From Liolophura sinensis (taxonomy: Eukaryota > Mollusca > Polyplacophora > Chitonida > Chitonidae), in contig NC_088301.1 of NCBI RefSeq assembly GCF_032854445.1, forward strand, positions 11,156,281-11,220,280: a DNA stretch of 64,000 nt, in the 5' to 3' direction. The position numbers and the translations under genes are program-made. Numbering within the stretch: position 1 is the stretch's first letter; the number at the start of each line of letters is the position of its first letter. This document shows, in pieces, positions 1 through 13,100 of the stretch. Under the pieces are notes generated by a model. The model had not been told where the DNA came from, did not search any database, and saw only the letters and a list, made by a program, of their open reading frames with translations.

Positions 1-2050
1 CAGGACTCCTTGTAATAGCTGACACTGTGGGGTGACTTCAACACTGAGCATGTGCTATGGGTAAAGTGATATCACAAGATTCATTGCTGGAGAAGTCAAA
101 ATTTTGGGCATGGTGATATCAGGAGCCTCATTGCAGGAGCAGTACTCACTTTGGGTACGAGGATATCAGGAGCCTCATAGCTGGAACTGTCTTCGCTTTG
201 GTCATAGTGATATCAGGAGCCTCATTGCTGGAGCTGTCTTTGTTTTGGTCATAGTGATATCAGGAGCCTCATGGCAGGAGCTGTACTCACTTTGGGCACG
301 GTGATATCAGGAGCCTCATAGCTGGAACTGTCTTCACTTTGGTCATAGTGATATCAGGAGCCTCATTGCTGGAGCTGTCTTTGTTTTGGTCATAGTGATA
401 TCAGGAGCCTCATTACTGGAGCTGTCTTCACTTTGAGGACAGCGGTATCAGCAGCCTCATTGCAGGAGCAGTACTCACTTTGGGCACGGTGATATCAGGA
501 GCCTTGGCTCAGTTGGTTAGTGCACTAGCGCAGCGTAATGACCCAGGAGTCTCTCACCAATGCGGTCGCTGTGAGTTCAAGTCCAGCTCATGCTGGCTTT
601 CTCTCCAGCCGTATGTGGGAAGGTCTGTCAGCTACCTGCGGATGGTCGTGGGTTTCCCCCGGGCTCTGCCCAGTTTCCACCCACCATAATGCTGGCCGCC
701 ATCATATAAGTGAAATATTCTTGAGTACGGCGTAAAACACCAATCAAAAAAAAAAAAGGATATCAGGAGCCTCATTACTGGAGCTTTCTTCACTTGCTCA
801 TTGTGACATTGTTATGGAGCAGCAATCACTCTGGGCTCGGTGATATCAGTAGCCTCATTTCTGGAGCAGCACTCACTCTGTGCACAGTGATATCAGTGGC
901 CTCATTTCTGGAGCAGCACTCACTCTGAGCACGGTGATATCAGTAGCCTCATTTCTGGAGCAGTACTCGCTTTGGGTACGATGATATCAGTGGCCTTATT
1001 GCTGGAGCAGTCTTCACTTTGGTCATAGTGATATCAGGAGCCTCATTGTTGTAGCTGTCTTCACTTTGGTCATGGTGATATAGGGGCCTTTTTGCTGGGC
1101 TGTCTTCACTTCGGTCATAGTGATATCAGCAACATCATTTGCTGAGCAGTCTTCAGTTTGGGCACAGTGATATCAGTAGCCTAATTGCTGAAGCAATCTT
1201 TACTTTGGCCACAGTGATATCAGCAGCAGTATTGCTGGAATAGTACTCAGTTTGGGCACAGTGATATCAGTAGCCTAATTGCTGAAGCAGTCTTTACTTT
1301 GGCCACAGTGATATCAGCAGCAGTATTGCTGGAATAGTACTCAGTTTGAGCACAGTGATATCAGTAGCCTAATTGCTGAAGCAATCTTTACTTTGGCCAC
1401 AGTGATATCAGCAGCAGTATTGCTGGAATAGTACTCAGTTTGAGCACAGTGATATCAGTAGCCTAACTGCTGAAGCAATCTTTACTTTGGCCACAGTGAT
1501 ATCAGCAGCAGTATTGCTGGAATAGTACTCAGTTTGGGCACAGTGATATCAGTAGCCTAATTGCTGAAGCAATCTTTACTTTGGCCACAGTGATATCAGC
1601 AGCAGTATTGCTGGAATAGTACTCAGTTTGAGCACAGTGATATCAGTAGCCTAATTGCTGAAGCAGTCTTTACTTTGGCCACAGTGATATCAGCAGCAGT
1701 ATTGCTGGAATAGTACTCAGTTTGAGCACAGTGATATCAGTAGCCTAACTGCTGGAGTAATCTTTACTTTGGCCACAGTGATATCAGCAGCAGCATTGCT
1801 GGAATAGTACTCAGTTTGGGCACAGTGATATCAGTAGCCTAACTGCTGGAGTAATCTTTACTTTGGCCACAGTGATATCAGCAGCAGTATTGCTGGAATA
1901 GTACTCAGTTTGAGCACAGTGATATCAGTAGCCTAATTGCTGAAGCAGTCTTTACTTTGGCCACAGTGATATCAGCAGCAGTATTGCTGGAATAGTACTC
2001 AGTTTGAGCACAGTGATATCAGTAGCCTAACTGCTGGAGTAATCTTCACC
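1..2050. repeat. 47-bp satellite with 94-bp dimer structure
   Basis: About 38 copies of a 47-bp unit built around GTGATATCAG. From about 1150 the array resolves into a regular 94-bp dimer of two monomer types. It runs off the left edge and is interrupted by a SINE at 504-758. Confidence 0.93.
504..758 (+). mobile_element. tRNA-headed SINE (family 1), near full length, within the satellite
   Basis: 5' head with box A-like TGGCTCAGTTGGTTAG and box B-like GAGTTCAAGTCC, the family body, then the 3' segment GGCGTAAAACACCAATC and a poly-A tail. Flanked by a 13-bp direct repeat (491-503 and 759-771) that is itself satellite sequence. Confidence 0.92.
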
Positions 2051-2995
2051 CGTTAGATAAGAATCCAGCGCTCACCTGCGTCATTTCTTCGAGAAGTCTG
2101 TCAGGTAGTCGGCAAAGTAGCCAGCAAGGTGCAGATGTTTTCCACTGGCCCTTTCTCTTAACAAGGAATGGAGGCCTTCACCAGCTCATGCAATCCAGGC
2201 AATAGTCACAATGTGACATCTTTAGGACCAAGGAGGTTTTAGGCTTGAAACCAATTCTCAGTGGCTCACCTCCAGCTAGGAATGTGTGCAGGGGTGCAGG
2301 TTTGTCAGATACCTGATGAACGATAGTGGTTTATTCCAGTTTCTGTCACCCATAAACTTGACAGTTGTTGCACGTGTTAGAAATTCTTAAGTACAGCGTT
2401 AAATATCAATCATATACAAAAATGAATAAAGGGACAAGCCTTTGTACATGTACATTGGGTCATAATCACCTGTGGAGGACACTACCTTTCAAAGTGGCCA
2501 AAAATCCAAGAAAAGTAGGTAATTAAAGACTTCTCAGGAAGGAAAGATGGTTAAAAATCATATAGCAGTGAGAATTAAATGGTGTATCTGATGACAGTGG
2601 CTGCATGATGACTCCAGTTGGTGCGAGAACATTACATACAGGATTTGAGAACACAAATTACAGATCCTACCAGACTCCAGACTGCTTTTCCCTGCAGTAA
2701 ATTAAGATTAGCAGGGATGATTGTTGTATGTGTACATGGTAAATGGTTTACATGGATGACAGAGTAAAAAGGAAGCTAGGAACATTCTTGTGAGTGAGAT
2801 TTTCATCATGGGGTAAGGTCATGACCTTGAATTCTTTGTATGTAAATGTACATAATGTTTCTGAAATGTAGTAAATACTATAAACTTTGCAGTCAAATTT
2901 CTTGTGTTTTTCCTGCCTTCCCGTTATCGTTTTTCCATTATTCACTTGGGTAATGCTTTCCTATTAAGGCACAGATCAGTTTCATTTTTTTTTTG
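2051..2995. other. Intergenic, no gene supported
   Basis: Unique-looking sequence. A minus-strand stretch at about 2070-2170 is open and followed by GCAG|GTGAGC, but no product could be assigned. A degenerate SINE tail lies near 2380-2420. Confidence 0.5.
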
Positions 2996-3004
2996 TAGGG
3001 AATG

Positions 3005-3213
3005 TATATTTATTTGATTGGTGTTTTATGCATTATGTGGGAAGAAACTGGGCAAGACCAGGGGAAACCCACGACCATCCGCAGGCTGCTGGCAGACCTC
3101 ATGTACAGGCAAAGAGGAAGCCAGCATGAGCTGGACTTGGACTCAGTGACCACATTGGTGAGAGACTCCTCTGTCATTACGCTGCTCTAGCACATTAACC
3201 ATGGAGGCCTTGG
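3005..3213 (-). mobile_element. SINE family 1, internally deleted
   Basis: Reverse orientation; tail (TTTGATTGGTGTTTTA), body and head with the ACATTAACCATGGAGGCC end are present. The segment before the GGGAAGAAACTGGGC core is missing. Confidence 0.85.
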
Positions 3214-3384
3214 TAGGGAATTTCAAGATTCACTTGCTTCCAATTTCGTGGACGCAATACGTGGTCAATAGCTCTTTCGTGTACTGTAGTCTTACATGAA
3301 GTTTCTCCAACCACTTGATATCCACTGATAAACTGGCCATGATGAAATAAATGAAAAATTGCTGGTGTTAAACAACAGTCCAAT

Positions 3385-3570
3385 ATTTATTTATTTATTT
3401 ATTTGATAGGCGTTTTACACTGTACTCAAGAATACTTCACTTATACGACGGCACCCAGCATTATGGTGGGAGGAAACTGGGCAGAGCCTGGGGGAAACCC
3501 ATGACCATCCACAGGTTGCTGCAGACCTTCCCACACACGGCCGGAGAGGAAGCCAGCATGAGCAGGAGTC
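3385..3570 (-). mobile_element. SINE family 1, 5'-truncated
   Basis: Starts with a (TATT)n tail and carries the body to AGCCAGCATGAGC; the tRNA head is absent. Confidence 0.88.
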
Positions 3571-4439
3571 CATTATTAATCCATGTGTAGTAAAACCTTA
3601 AGCAAATATTCTTTTTGAATTCCAAATCCACTGATGTATGGTATGTTCTATCTCGGTGTCATTGACTGTCTTTCACTAGATGTGAAGAACATATTCCTAT
3701 TCTATCTGCCATTTTTCAATTCGAATCATACACCCTGGAATATGAAGTCCATTGCTCATTTCTATGAATGAATGATTATCACTTAAGGCCACTTATGGCA
3801 ATATTACCGCCATGTCAGGGCGAGAACATGGTTAAGCTGATCAACCTCTAACAAATAAGGTGACAGCCTTGAATCTAGCTATAAAGAAGCATAGCTCAGG
3901 TAGGTGGCTAAGGGCTTTCGTTCTCCAGTTCCTCCTCACACATGTACTAACCCAAAGACTGATGGAGTGAACAATTCTTGACTTCAGACTTTAACATCAT
4001 CAAACACATAATCACAGTTTGTGACAAGCTGTCAAGTATCAGCCGTATGTCAATTGCTTTCTCACACACTGAATACACGACAACACCTCATATAGTAGTA
4101 CAGAATAAATAATTCATTACAACTGATACATATCTGAGGTCAAAGTGCATATACATGTATGTACAAAATGTTTTGAGACAAGACAAAGTGTTTTTTCTCA
4201 ACTGTAATGGAAAACACAGGTGTAATAATAAAGTTGTGATATCAAGAAGAAACACAAATCGGGACAGATGACGACTGACTGAAACTAGTACAATCTGTGT
4301 ATATGGAAATTGAAAAGTGAAGAAAGCTTCATTTATATATACATTTATGTGTGGGTGTGTAAAACCCTGCTTTCTCACGAAATTATATCAACGAAAAATA
4401 AGAGGTTCGAGCAAGCACACAAGACTGGCTGGCCCTCTG

Positions 4440-4612
4440 TCAGTATAATGTGACGGAGTGGGATGTCATATCTGGTGTCTTCGGCATGATACTTTAGTGG
4501 CAACAGGCACAACAGCATGCTGAAAACAGACACCCTATATGCACATTTGTAATCATCACAGGACTAAAAATTGTAAAGCACAACGTAAAAACCCAATCAT
4601 ACATACATGTGT
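4440..4612 (+). repeat. Dispersed repeat family 3 copy
   Basis: Shares TGGTGTCTT-GGCATGATAC and flanking sequence (in complement) with 15960-16160 and 26710-26870. Confidence 0.55.
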
Positions 4613-4890
4613 GCCATGACCTCATACAGACCTCATTCATGCCATAACCCCAGACAGACTTTGTTCATGCCATGACCTCATTCAGACTTCATTCATGCCA
4701 TAACCCCAGACAGACTTTGTTCATGCCCATGACCCCACAGACATTCATGCCATAACTCCAGACAGACTTTGTTCATGCCATGGCCTCAGACATCCCATTC
4801 ATGCCATGAAACTCATTCAGACTTCATCATGCCATGACCTCAACTAGACCTTGTGCATACCGTGACCTTGCATAAACATCATTGAGACTA
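4605..4890. repeat. Degenerate 29-bp tandem repeat (57-bp dimer)
   Basis: About 9 units around TTCATGCCATGACCTCA and CAGACAGACTTTG, with variable lengths. Confidence 0.8.
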
Positions 4891-5102
4891 TGCTAAGGCG
4901 CTGAGGGTTAAGCAGTGTGTTTGATAACCATGTGACATTCGATAAAAGATTCTCCAAATAAACCCCTTGTGAAGAAAGGTGGTGGTTTATGGCTTTTGTG
5001 ACACCATAACATGGGCAGCTCATTCACAAAAAAAAAACATTACAACAAATTTGATTTACAAAGTTTTGTGAAAGTGGCTGATATTCCAAGTGCCAAAGAT
5101 AA

Positions 5103-6277
5103 CAAATGTCTAGCACACTGCTCAGTGTAACAAAGTCTAACACACTGTTCGGTGTAACAATGTCCAACACACTGATCAGTATAACAATGTCCAACAGGCT
5201 GCTAGGTGTAACAATGTCCAACACACTGCTCAGTGTAACAATATCAAACACACTGCTCAGTGTAACAATGTGTAACACACTGCTCAGTGTAACAATGTGT
5301 AACACACTGCTCAGTGTAACAATGTCTAACACACTGCTCAGTGTAACAAATGTCTAACACACTGTTCAGTGTAACAATGTCTAACACACTGCTCAGTGTA
5401 ACAAATGTCTAACACCACTGCTCAGTGTAACAATGTCTAACACACTGCTAGTGTAACAATGTCCAACACACTGCTCAGTGTAACAATGTCCACACACTGC
5501 TCAGTGTAACAATATCTAACACACTGCTCAGTGTAACAAAGTCTAATACACTGCTCAGTGTAACAATGTCTAACACACTGCTCAGTGTAACAAAGTCTAA
5601 CACACTGCTCAGTGTAACAATGTCCAACACACTGCTCAGTGTAACAATGTCCAACACACTGCTCAGTGTAACAATATCTAACACACTGCTCAGTGTAACA
5701 AATGTCTAACACACTGCTCAGTGTAACAAATGTCCAACACACTGCTCAGTGTAACAATATCAAACCCACACTGCTCAGTGTAACAATGTGTAACACACTG
5801 CTCAGTGTAACAATGTGTAACACACTGCTCAGTGTAACAATGTCTAACACACTGCTCAGTGTAACAAATGTCTAACACACTGCTCAGTGTAACAATATCT
5901 AACACACTGCTAGGTGTAACAATGTCCAACACACTGCTCAGTGTAACAATGTCCAACACACTGCTCAGTGTAACAATATCTAACACACTGCTCAGTGTAA
6001 CAAAGTCTAATACACTGCTCAGTGTAACAATGTCTAACACACTGCTCAGTGTAACAAAGTCTAACACACTGCTCAGTGTAACAATGTCCAACACACTGCT
6101 CAGTGTAACAATGTCCAACACACTGCTCAGTGTAACAATATCTAACACACTGCTCAGTGTAACAAATGTCTAACACACTGCTCAGTGTAACAAATGTCTA
6201 ACACACTGCTCAGTGTAACAATGTCTAACACACTGCTCAGTGTAACAAATGTCTAACACACTGCTCAGTGTAACAAC
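5103..6277. repeat. 27-bp palindromic satellite
   Basis: About 43 copies of a unit containing ACACTGCTCAGTGT, whose ACACTG/CAGTGT arms form a perfect 6-bp hairpin stem in each unit. A block beginning at 5511 recurs from 5975, showing a 464-bp higher-order duplication. Open frames here on both strands are artefacts of the 27-bp period. Confidence 0.95.
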
Positions 6278-6721
6278 CCTCACTGTTCCACAATATTCAG
6301 GCATACAAAACACCAGTCAACTAAATGTTTTACACAATAGGGTGATATCAGTCAGATTATTCCTGTTGAATATCTCAAGGTGCCTACAAATCACAGCGAA
6401 GACAGGAAATAGAATACTGTAGCTAAATACAGTTTGAAGCATATTTGTACAAGTTCTTCCTATACTTCCATTCATGTTTGTTGTCAAGAATTTAAAAAGG
6501 AAAAAAAAATGTTTGGTTTTGTCACAAAAATTTCACCAATTTCAATTTGTGATTGCTGAACAAAGAGCTTAAAATTATGAGTACCATTACTTACAAATGT
6601 TATATGTGTGTTAAAAATCCATTACAATTTCTATTTTCTTTACCAAAATCAAAACCACCAGTTTTCAATTTTGGCTGATGTCAATAACGGCTTTGTGGGA
6701 CTGATCCCAGTACTTTTGTCT

Positions 6722-6968
6722 TGATGTATTTGATTGGTGTTTTATGCAGTACTCAAGAATAATTCACTTATACCACCACCATGGTGGTGGGAGGAGACCG
6801 AGCAGAGCCCTGTGGAAACTTGTGACCATCCGCTGGCAGAATGCCCTTGGTACAGGTGGAGAGGAGGTCGGCATAAGCTGGTCTTGAACTCACACGGATC
6901 GCACTGGTAAGAGGCTTCTGCGTTATTGCACCATGCTGACACATTAACCACCTCGGTCACGTAGGCCC
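6722..6968 (-). mobile_element. SINE family 1, nearly complete
   Basis: Reverse orientation; all parts from the TTTGATTGGTGTTTTATG tail to the ACCTCGGTCACGTAGGCCCC head, with an altered middle. Confidence 0.85.
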
Positions 6969-7120
6969 CCAGTACTTTTGTGACTGAACGATTGACTGAC
7001 TGAGAGCTGATTTGTAAATGCTACAGCACAGCGTTTACGAAGTATAACTACATCTAGGTTTTTGGAATAAAATTCACACTGACACAGATCACGCACAAGA
7101 TCACAGCCTTGGGATATCTC

Positions 7121-7162
7121 CTAAGTTGTCAAATTACCCTCCTCATAAAGTTTGTAGATGAG
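7121..7162 (-). CDS. CCDC17: CCDC17-type exon 28 (terminal, with stop)
   Basis: Encodes LIYKLYEEGNLTT and TAG. It is short, but the acceptor is excellent (TATCTCTGCTTTTCAG) and the phase is correct. This is the basis for ending the gene here. Confidence 0.75.
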   Translation of the reverse strand, partial: LIYKLYEEGNLTT

Positions 7163-10100
7163 CTGAAAAGCAGAGATAAAATATTGATATTATAATTTGT
7201 TAAAATATTTGATGTGTTTATCATCTCCAACATATGAATGACATAGACTCATGTAAATGACTCAAAACAAAATAAACTTTTCATCATGATCAAATATACC
7301 CAACTTGAATCTAAACTTCTTTAAAACCATTATAACAAGTAGAGAAATCAAATCCTGGATCTTCAGTGCTATTTTCGTTTAAAATAATAACTAATCCTAG
7401 ATATATGTAGAAACTTACACTTTTGAATTTAACACCAAGGGTTTTTGCAAAGTCTCTAAGGTTTTTCCCTGCAGGAATAAGAGATTCCAGTGTCTTGCCG
7501 TCTATTCTCTTATTGTAGCTCTCCTCCAGCTGTGGTGGGATGTAGTCGAAATTGATCTCCAACTGGTATCAGAAAATGAAACAGAAAACCATTATGACTT
7601 TTACAAAGGCTAAAGAATTTCAAACTTGTGGTAAATGACCTAAAGTTTCGCCCTGGGACTTGGAAAGTGCATCGTAGGATTCCTTGTGTTGATACTGACT
7701 GAGCGCCCCAAAAGAGCATCAAGGGTGGTCAGGGGATTATACTGACAGTTTAGGAATGTAACAAACAAGCTCACGCTTCACTGAGCAGTTTGTCTATGCC
7801 CCTACAACTAACAGTTCATTTTTTCCTCAGTTTCAATCATAATAATTTTTTCTACATGCACTTTGCAAGAGGTTGATTATTTTATTATTGTTATTTTGTG
7901 ATAAATGGGAATTTGGGAGAAAACTCTGTGGAGATTAAGCATTAACTACCCAGTAACTTTATGCATGTGGAATGTCATGTCAAATACCCATTTCTAAACT
8001 GCAGGGCTCTCCGTAAACAAAGCTGTAGCAGAATTTAGCACACCACGAATCCATAATTGCAAACTAGACCTGCAAACGGGATGAAATTGCGATCAAAGCA
8101 ACACCTACACATGTGCATTTGTACCACTACAGCTAAACATTTCTTGTTCATTCTGGCGTAATTTCTGCCCATACCTCGCAAACATGAAAACTTACTTAAT
8201 ATTTAATCGAGTCCCCTCAGATGAAATCTTAGTCATACAGATCGATTTTATTTACATGTAGATAGATACAAGCCATTTATAATCACAGGACTCGAAATTT
8301 CCCCGTGTCTACCCATCAATCACATGATTTTTGCTGGCGAAAGGCAAAACAGTAATCTTAACTGTCACTAGCGACACATAAATCACATCTGGGCAAAACT
8401 GTATACATGAAATCATAAAACATTTTGTTTATAAAGCCAGTGATGGTGTTGTGCAAACTCTGAATGGGATAACAACTCAAACAATTCGATAACAACTCAA
8501 ACAATGCGATAACAACTCAAACAATGCGATAACAACTCAAACAATGCGATAACAAATCCTCTCTCCCAATATGCTGGACTCCCATACAGAGCTACTGAAA
8601 AGGGGTAAAAGTAAATTGTGGGAGTTTCTGGCAACCTCATGCAGATTTTTTTTGTGTGTGTTTAGTGGAGGTACCCAATATAAAAACACGTAAAAAGGAA
8701 CTCTTCCGCAATAGGAGGACAGTTCCGCCTGTGCATGTAGACTGCATGTAGACTGACATACTAAATTGGAATTACATGGATACAGGAAGCTTATGACAGA
8801 TATTTCTCAGTGAATTCGTTTTTAGCCAAAATACATCTGTACACGTGTTCGTTGAGGGCTTTCAGTGGACAACCCTTCACCAGATAATGGTGTTTTAACT
8901 TCCACATAGGCCTAACCCAAACAATCAGTTTGTGTATAGTGTACTTTCTTTGATTTCATTCATGGGTATATTTAGAGATGTACATGTTGGCCTACTAGTA
9001 GGGAGGCCTGCACCTCGCTGTCAGTGACTTGACCCCATGTGGGGAGGATTAATAACCAGAGCCATGCAGGGTAATGAAACGGGCAGGGGTAGCTAACCAC
9101 TCTCTTCTGTCATCTTACCGCCAACTCAGATTGTGCAACAGTAAACGACAGTAACTCATGTTCGAAACTTCGGGTCATTTACCGTAATCATGCATGAGTT
9201 TTTTTTCTTTTTAGAAGAATACCTTTTATTTTTCATTTAAAATGCCTTGGATTTAGTATGGAAGTGCTAAAAATGACAAAAATTATGAGGTTTTTCTCCA
9301 TCACCGTGCCTGTCTCATCAATGACAATGTCTTTTGTCATTTGTAACACCTGCATGCATACATGTAATGGAGCAGCCGAGAGCATTTGGATTGTTGTCAG
9401 ACTTGCAGAAAATTACACTAGAGACATACCGGCCCCTGTCAACTAAAGTGGATGTTTATGGTCACTTTTTGCAGAAAATCAAATGCAGTTTTCAAGAATT
9501 TCAGGAAGTTACAACTGTTACAAAGGAAATATATTTTTTCCATAATTATGGATGCAAAATATCAAGAGAGTAGTAAATCTGATTGAAATCTTGTGCGATC
9601 TACATACATGTATGGGTTATAGCACGAAATCCTCTTTAAATCAGAAGGTCAGAATAACAGTGCAGAAAATCTCGCAATTCAAATACCTTTCCTGATTCAG
9701 GAACATTTTCTGGAAATTCCTCGTCCCGTCTGCCATCACACAGTCGCACAAACACTGATGCACCTTCCAGTAACTGAATCTGTGGCAGAAAGAACACAAG
9801 TGTATGTACGTATATATGCGAGGTTAAGGGTTAAATGTGTAATATACTCGAAGCAAAGAAAAAGCAGACAGAGAGGACGACCTGGAAAGAAATGATAGTG
9901 GTATAGCCTTTTTTTTGCATAAAGATGAATTAGAGACATATTTCTTTTCCCAAAATCTATCCCTTTTCCTATTATCCAGTATTTACTTATTTATTTATTT
10001 GATTGGTGTTTTACGCCGTACTCAAGAATATTTCACTTATATGACAGCATCCAGCATTATGGTGGGAGGAAACCAGGGGAAACCTATGACCATCCGTATT

Positions 10101-13100
10101 TTGCTGGCAGTGTTATCCAGTATAAACAGATTGAAGAACAACAGAGTGGAGATGAAGATGCTGTACTCTAGACCTGACTGTAAACATACATGTATATGAG
10201 GTCTGTGTAAGGCATTCTACACATAGTTTACATATACGTATCCAATCTGCTACAACATTGTTTTATGATGTGCATGTGTACATCATAACATCTCCCTTTA
10301 TAAAAAAAGCAAAACTTATCTTTGACCTTAAAGAACGATAGAAGAGTCTTTAAAAATAAAGTTCAGTGAAATTCCTTTTTTTCTCTTACAGGATGGCAGA
10401 AAGTATGCACGGCTCTAATGGAGAATGTGTAATTGGCAGTGGTGTTTTATTTCATTGACTGAACAACATTCGTTGGAAAGGGGAAGTAGTTGAATCCTCA
10501 ACTGGTGTGTTCCTGATGTTCGCTAATGCCAGGAAAGGATCAGTATTGGAAAATGTCGCTTTCTTGATAATTCGCTTTGTGGTTTTCACAGTGGCTTTGT
10601 CGTTTGAACGAAAGTATCCTGGGGAAGAGGTGATGTGTGAAAAACCACACTGGTTTGCTAAGGTTGCTGTTCAACGGTGGACGATTGTCAGACATAAACT
10701 AACCAGGAATACCATGGCAGGCGAGGTGTGCTTTGAGAATGAGGATGACTTACGATGAATGAGGATGTTTTCGAGGCTCAACTTCAACAGAGTCGCTGTA
10801 ATAGTCAGTGGTTAGCAGGAAATCCTGGGATTCTTTGTTTTGAGTCTCTCTTTGTTGTTTGGCTTGGTAGGAACAACATGTTTCACATGTGGAGATGAAG
10901 TCACCAATTTCACTGTTCATGGTGGGACAATAAACACATTACCTTGCTCAACGGGGCCTGGATTCAATGCCAGTATGAGAACTGTGAAGACGTTCTAGGA
11001 TGTCCAGTTGGAGGGACTTTGGAATCACGCAACGGTGACCACGAAAGATAATTCCATTTTCTACGGACATTTCATCTCTCATGTTCAAGTAGGGAAGTGC
11101 AACTGATGGAACTTCTTCCTTGCGCAGTGGCCAACCTTGTAGAATCATTGGTTTGGAGGCTTGTATCTTTCTGTGTTGCTGATTGAATTTCTTGCACTCG
11201 CACTTCAGATATAGGTAGATAGTCTGTCATTTTTTCCATGGCAGATTTCTTCCTCAGCCACAGGTATTTCCTCATGGTCAATTTGTCCTTCTGTAATTTG
11301 GAGGTAAGCCCGAGAGAGGATATTGGTGGTGAGGTAGCTTGGTTCTGTGTCTAGAGGAATATGCCAAAAGCTGTGACATACATCGATTTTTGAGAGGACT
11401 TTAGCATTAGAAAGTTCCGATAGTAGATCTTCCATTAATGGCAGTGGGTATTGGCTACCTTTCAAGGCTTTGTTCAGTGGTTATGGGTTGATGCAGATTC
11501 TGAGCGATCCATTGGGTTTCTTAGCGACCACAAGACTTGAAACCCAATCAGTAGGCTTGTTGACAGGAGTGATGATATTTTGCTCTTCTAGAAAGTTCAG
11601 TTTTGAAAGTCTTTCGCAGAGCAACAGGCACATGCCGGAGAGGTTGTCAACTTAAGCGCACAGATTTATCAATTTCAAAGTGCTCCTCCTCTTCCAGAAG
11701 TTCAACTTCATCAGAAAAGACATCAATTAAAGTTGAAAGAATGATGTCCTTTGTCATAGGTTTTGAGACTAAGCCCGCATCAGGCTGGTTGACAGTTGAA
11801 GACACAGTTGAAGTTGGGACAGTGGATGGAAGGGCATTAATTGTAGAGCTACAGGTGTCCAAAGGGCACTTAAGTGTTCTCTTACAGAATTTCCAGTGGC
11901 TGCATTTGTTGAGCAGCTCACATGCCAAGAGGTGTTGCTTTGTTCAACAACAACAGCAAAGTGCATTTTGTAAACTTCTTATGGTCTGTCAATTGATACT
12001 TCAGTGGGAAGATCTGTTCAAGAAATCACACTGCACATATAGCATCAGAGTCTATTTGAAACTTCATTTTCTCAGATCCAAGGAGAAGAGTAGCAAAGAC
12101 CTTGTCAGTAAGAGAGTTCACACTTTCCACAGTAAGAATACTATCAGAAAATGAGTCATCATACGAGGTGTCAACATTGTGTACAGATTGTTTCTTTTTG
12201 TCTCTGGTAACTTTCTTTGACAGACAATGAAAAGCAAAGTGTGAGATTTGGCCACATTTCGAGCATTCTTTGCCGTAGACTGGACATTTTGTCCTGTCCT
12301 GTTCATGTTTTTTTCCCAAAGAACTTACAACTAAATTTAAGGAAAGGTGGGGTCGAAGTCAATTAGAAGACTTGTGACGTTGTTGTGTGGTACTTTTGGT
12401 CACCGTATGAATATCGTCCTTCCCTGACATAAGTTTGACTTGAGAGGTTCTAGTTTCTGCATATCAGCATATGTCAATACAACCGTTCAAAGTTAGTTTT
12501 TGTTCCTGAAGCAATTCCATTGTCCAAAATCCCACACACAATTCTTTCCCGAAACAGTTTACTTTGTAGCGTTCCAAAGTTGCAGGTGTAAGTTGAGTGG
12601 TGTAAGTGTCGATATTCTCTTCTTCCAGCTGAGATCTGTTGTTGAAAATGTATCTCTCATAGATAACATCAGTTTCTCCGAGACAGCGAGTTGCAATAAG
12701 AGTGAGAACCCGTCCCACATTGCCTTTCTCTTCATCTGACTGCAAAGGGAGGTCACTGTAGAATGCAAGAGCGTCAGGTCCTATGCCAGTAATAAATGTG
12801 GCAACGCTGTACTTGTCAGGTTGTTCTGCCAGTCCAGTAACTATTTCATATATATCCCAAACTTTTCATTTTTTCCATTTAGCGCTGAAATTTCCCTTAA
12901 GCTGCAGTTTTGACAGAGAGGGATACTGCTCCTGATCCCCAATCGTGGAGAATCCCCACTGACAGTAACTGGTCCCGTTCCTCTTCACTCATTGTGTATT
13001 TAAATCAATTTTTTTGTTACTTGTCTCCTTGTTACGGATGAAAAGTGTCAGTAAATTACAAAAATGTCACACATGGAGGTTCTTCTGGGCTTAAATAGTT

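Noticed and set aside
504-600. tRNA gene
   Set aside because: Box A and B-like motifs belong to the SINE head. The cloverleaf is incomplete and the same sequence recurs as a dispersed repeat.
5024-6176. Repetitive frames (SNTLLSVTM and DIVTLSSVL types)
   Set aside because: Translation of a 27-bp satellite on both strands.
5103-6277. CRISPR-like array
   Set aside because: Units are head-to-tail without unique spacers, and the genome is eukaryotic.
11603-12154. 183-codon plus-strand frame
   Set aside because: Antisense to the gag/protease/RT remnants of the gypsy element.
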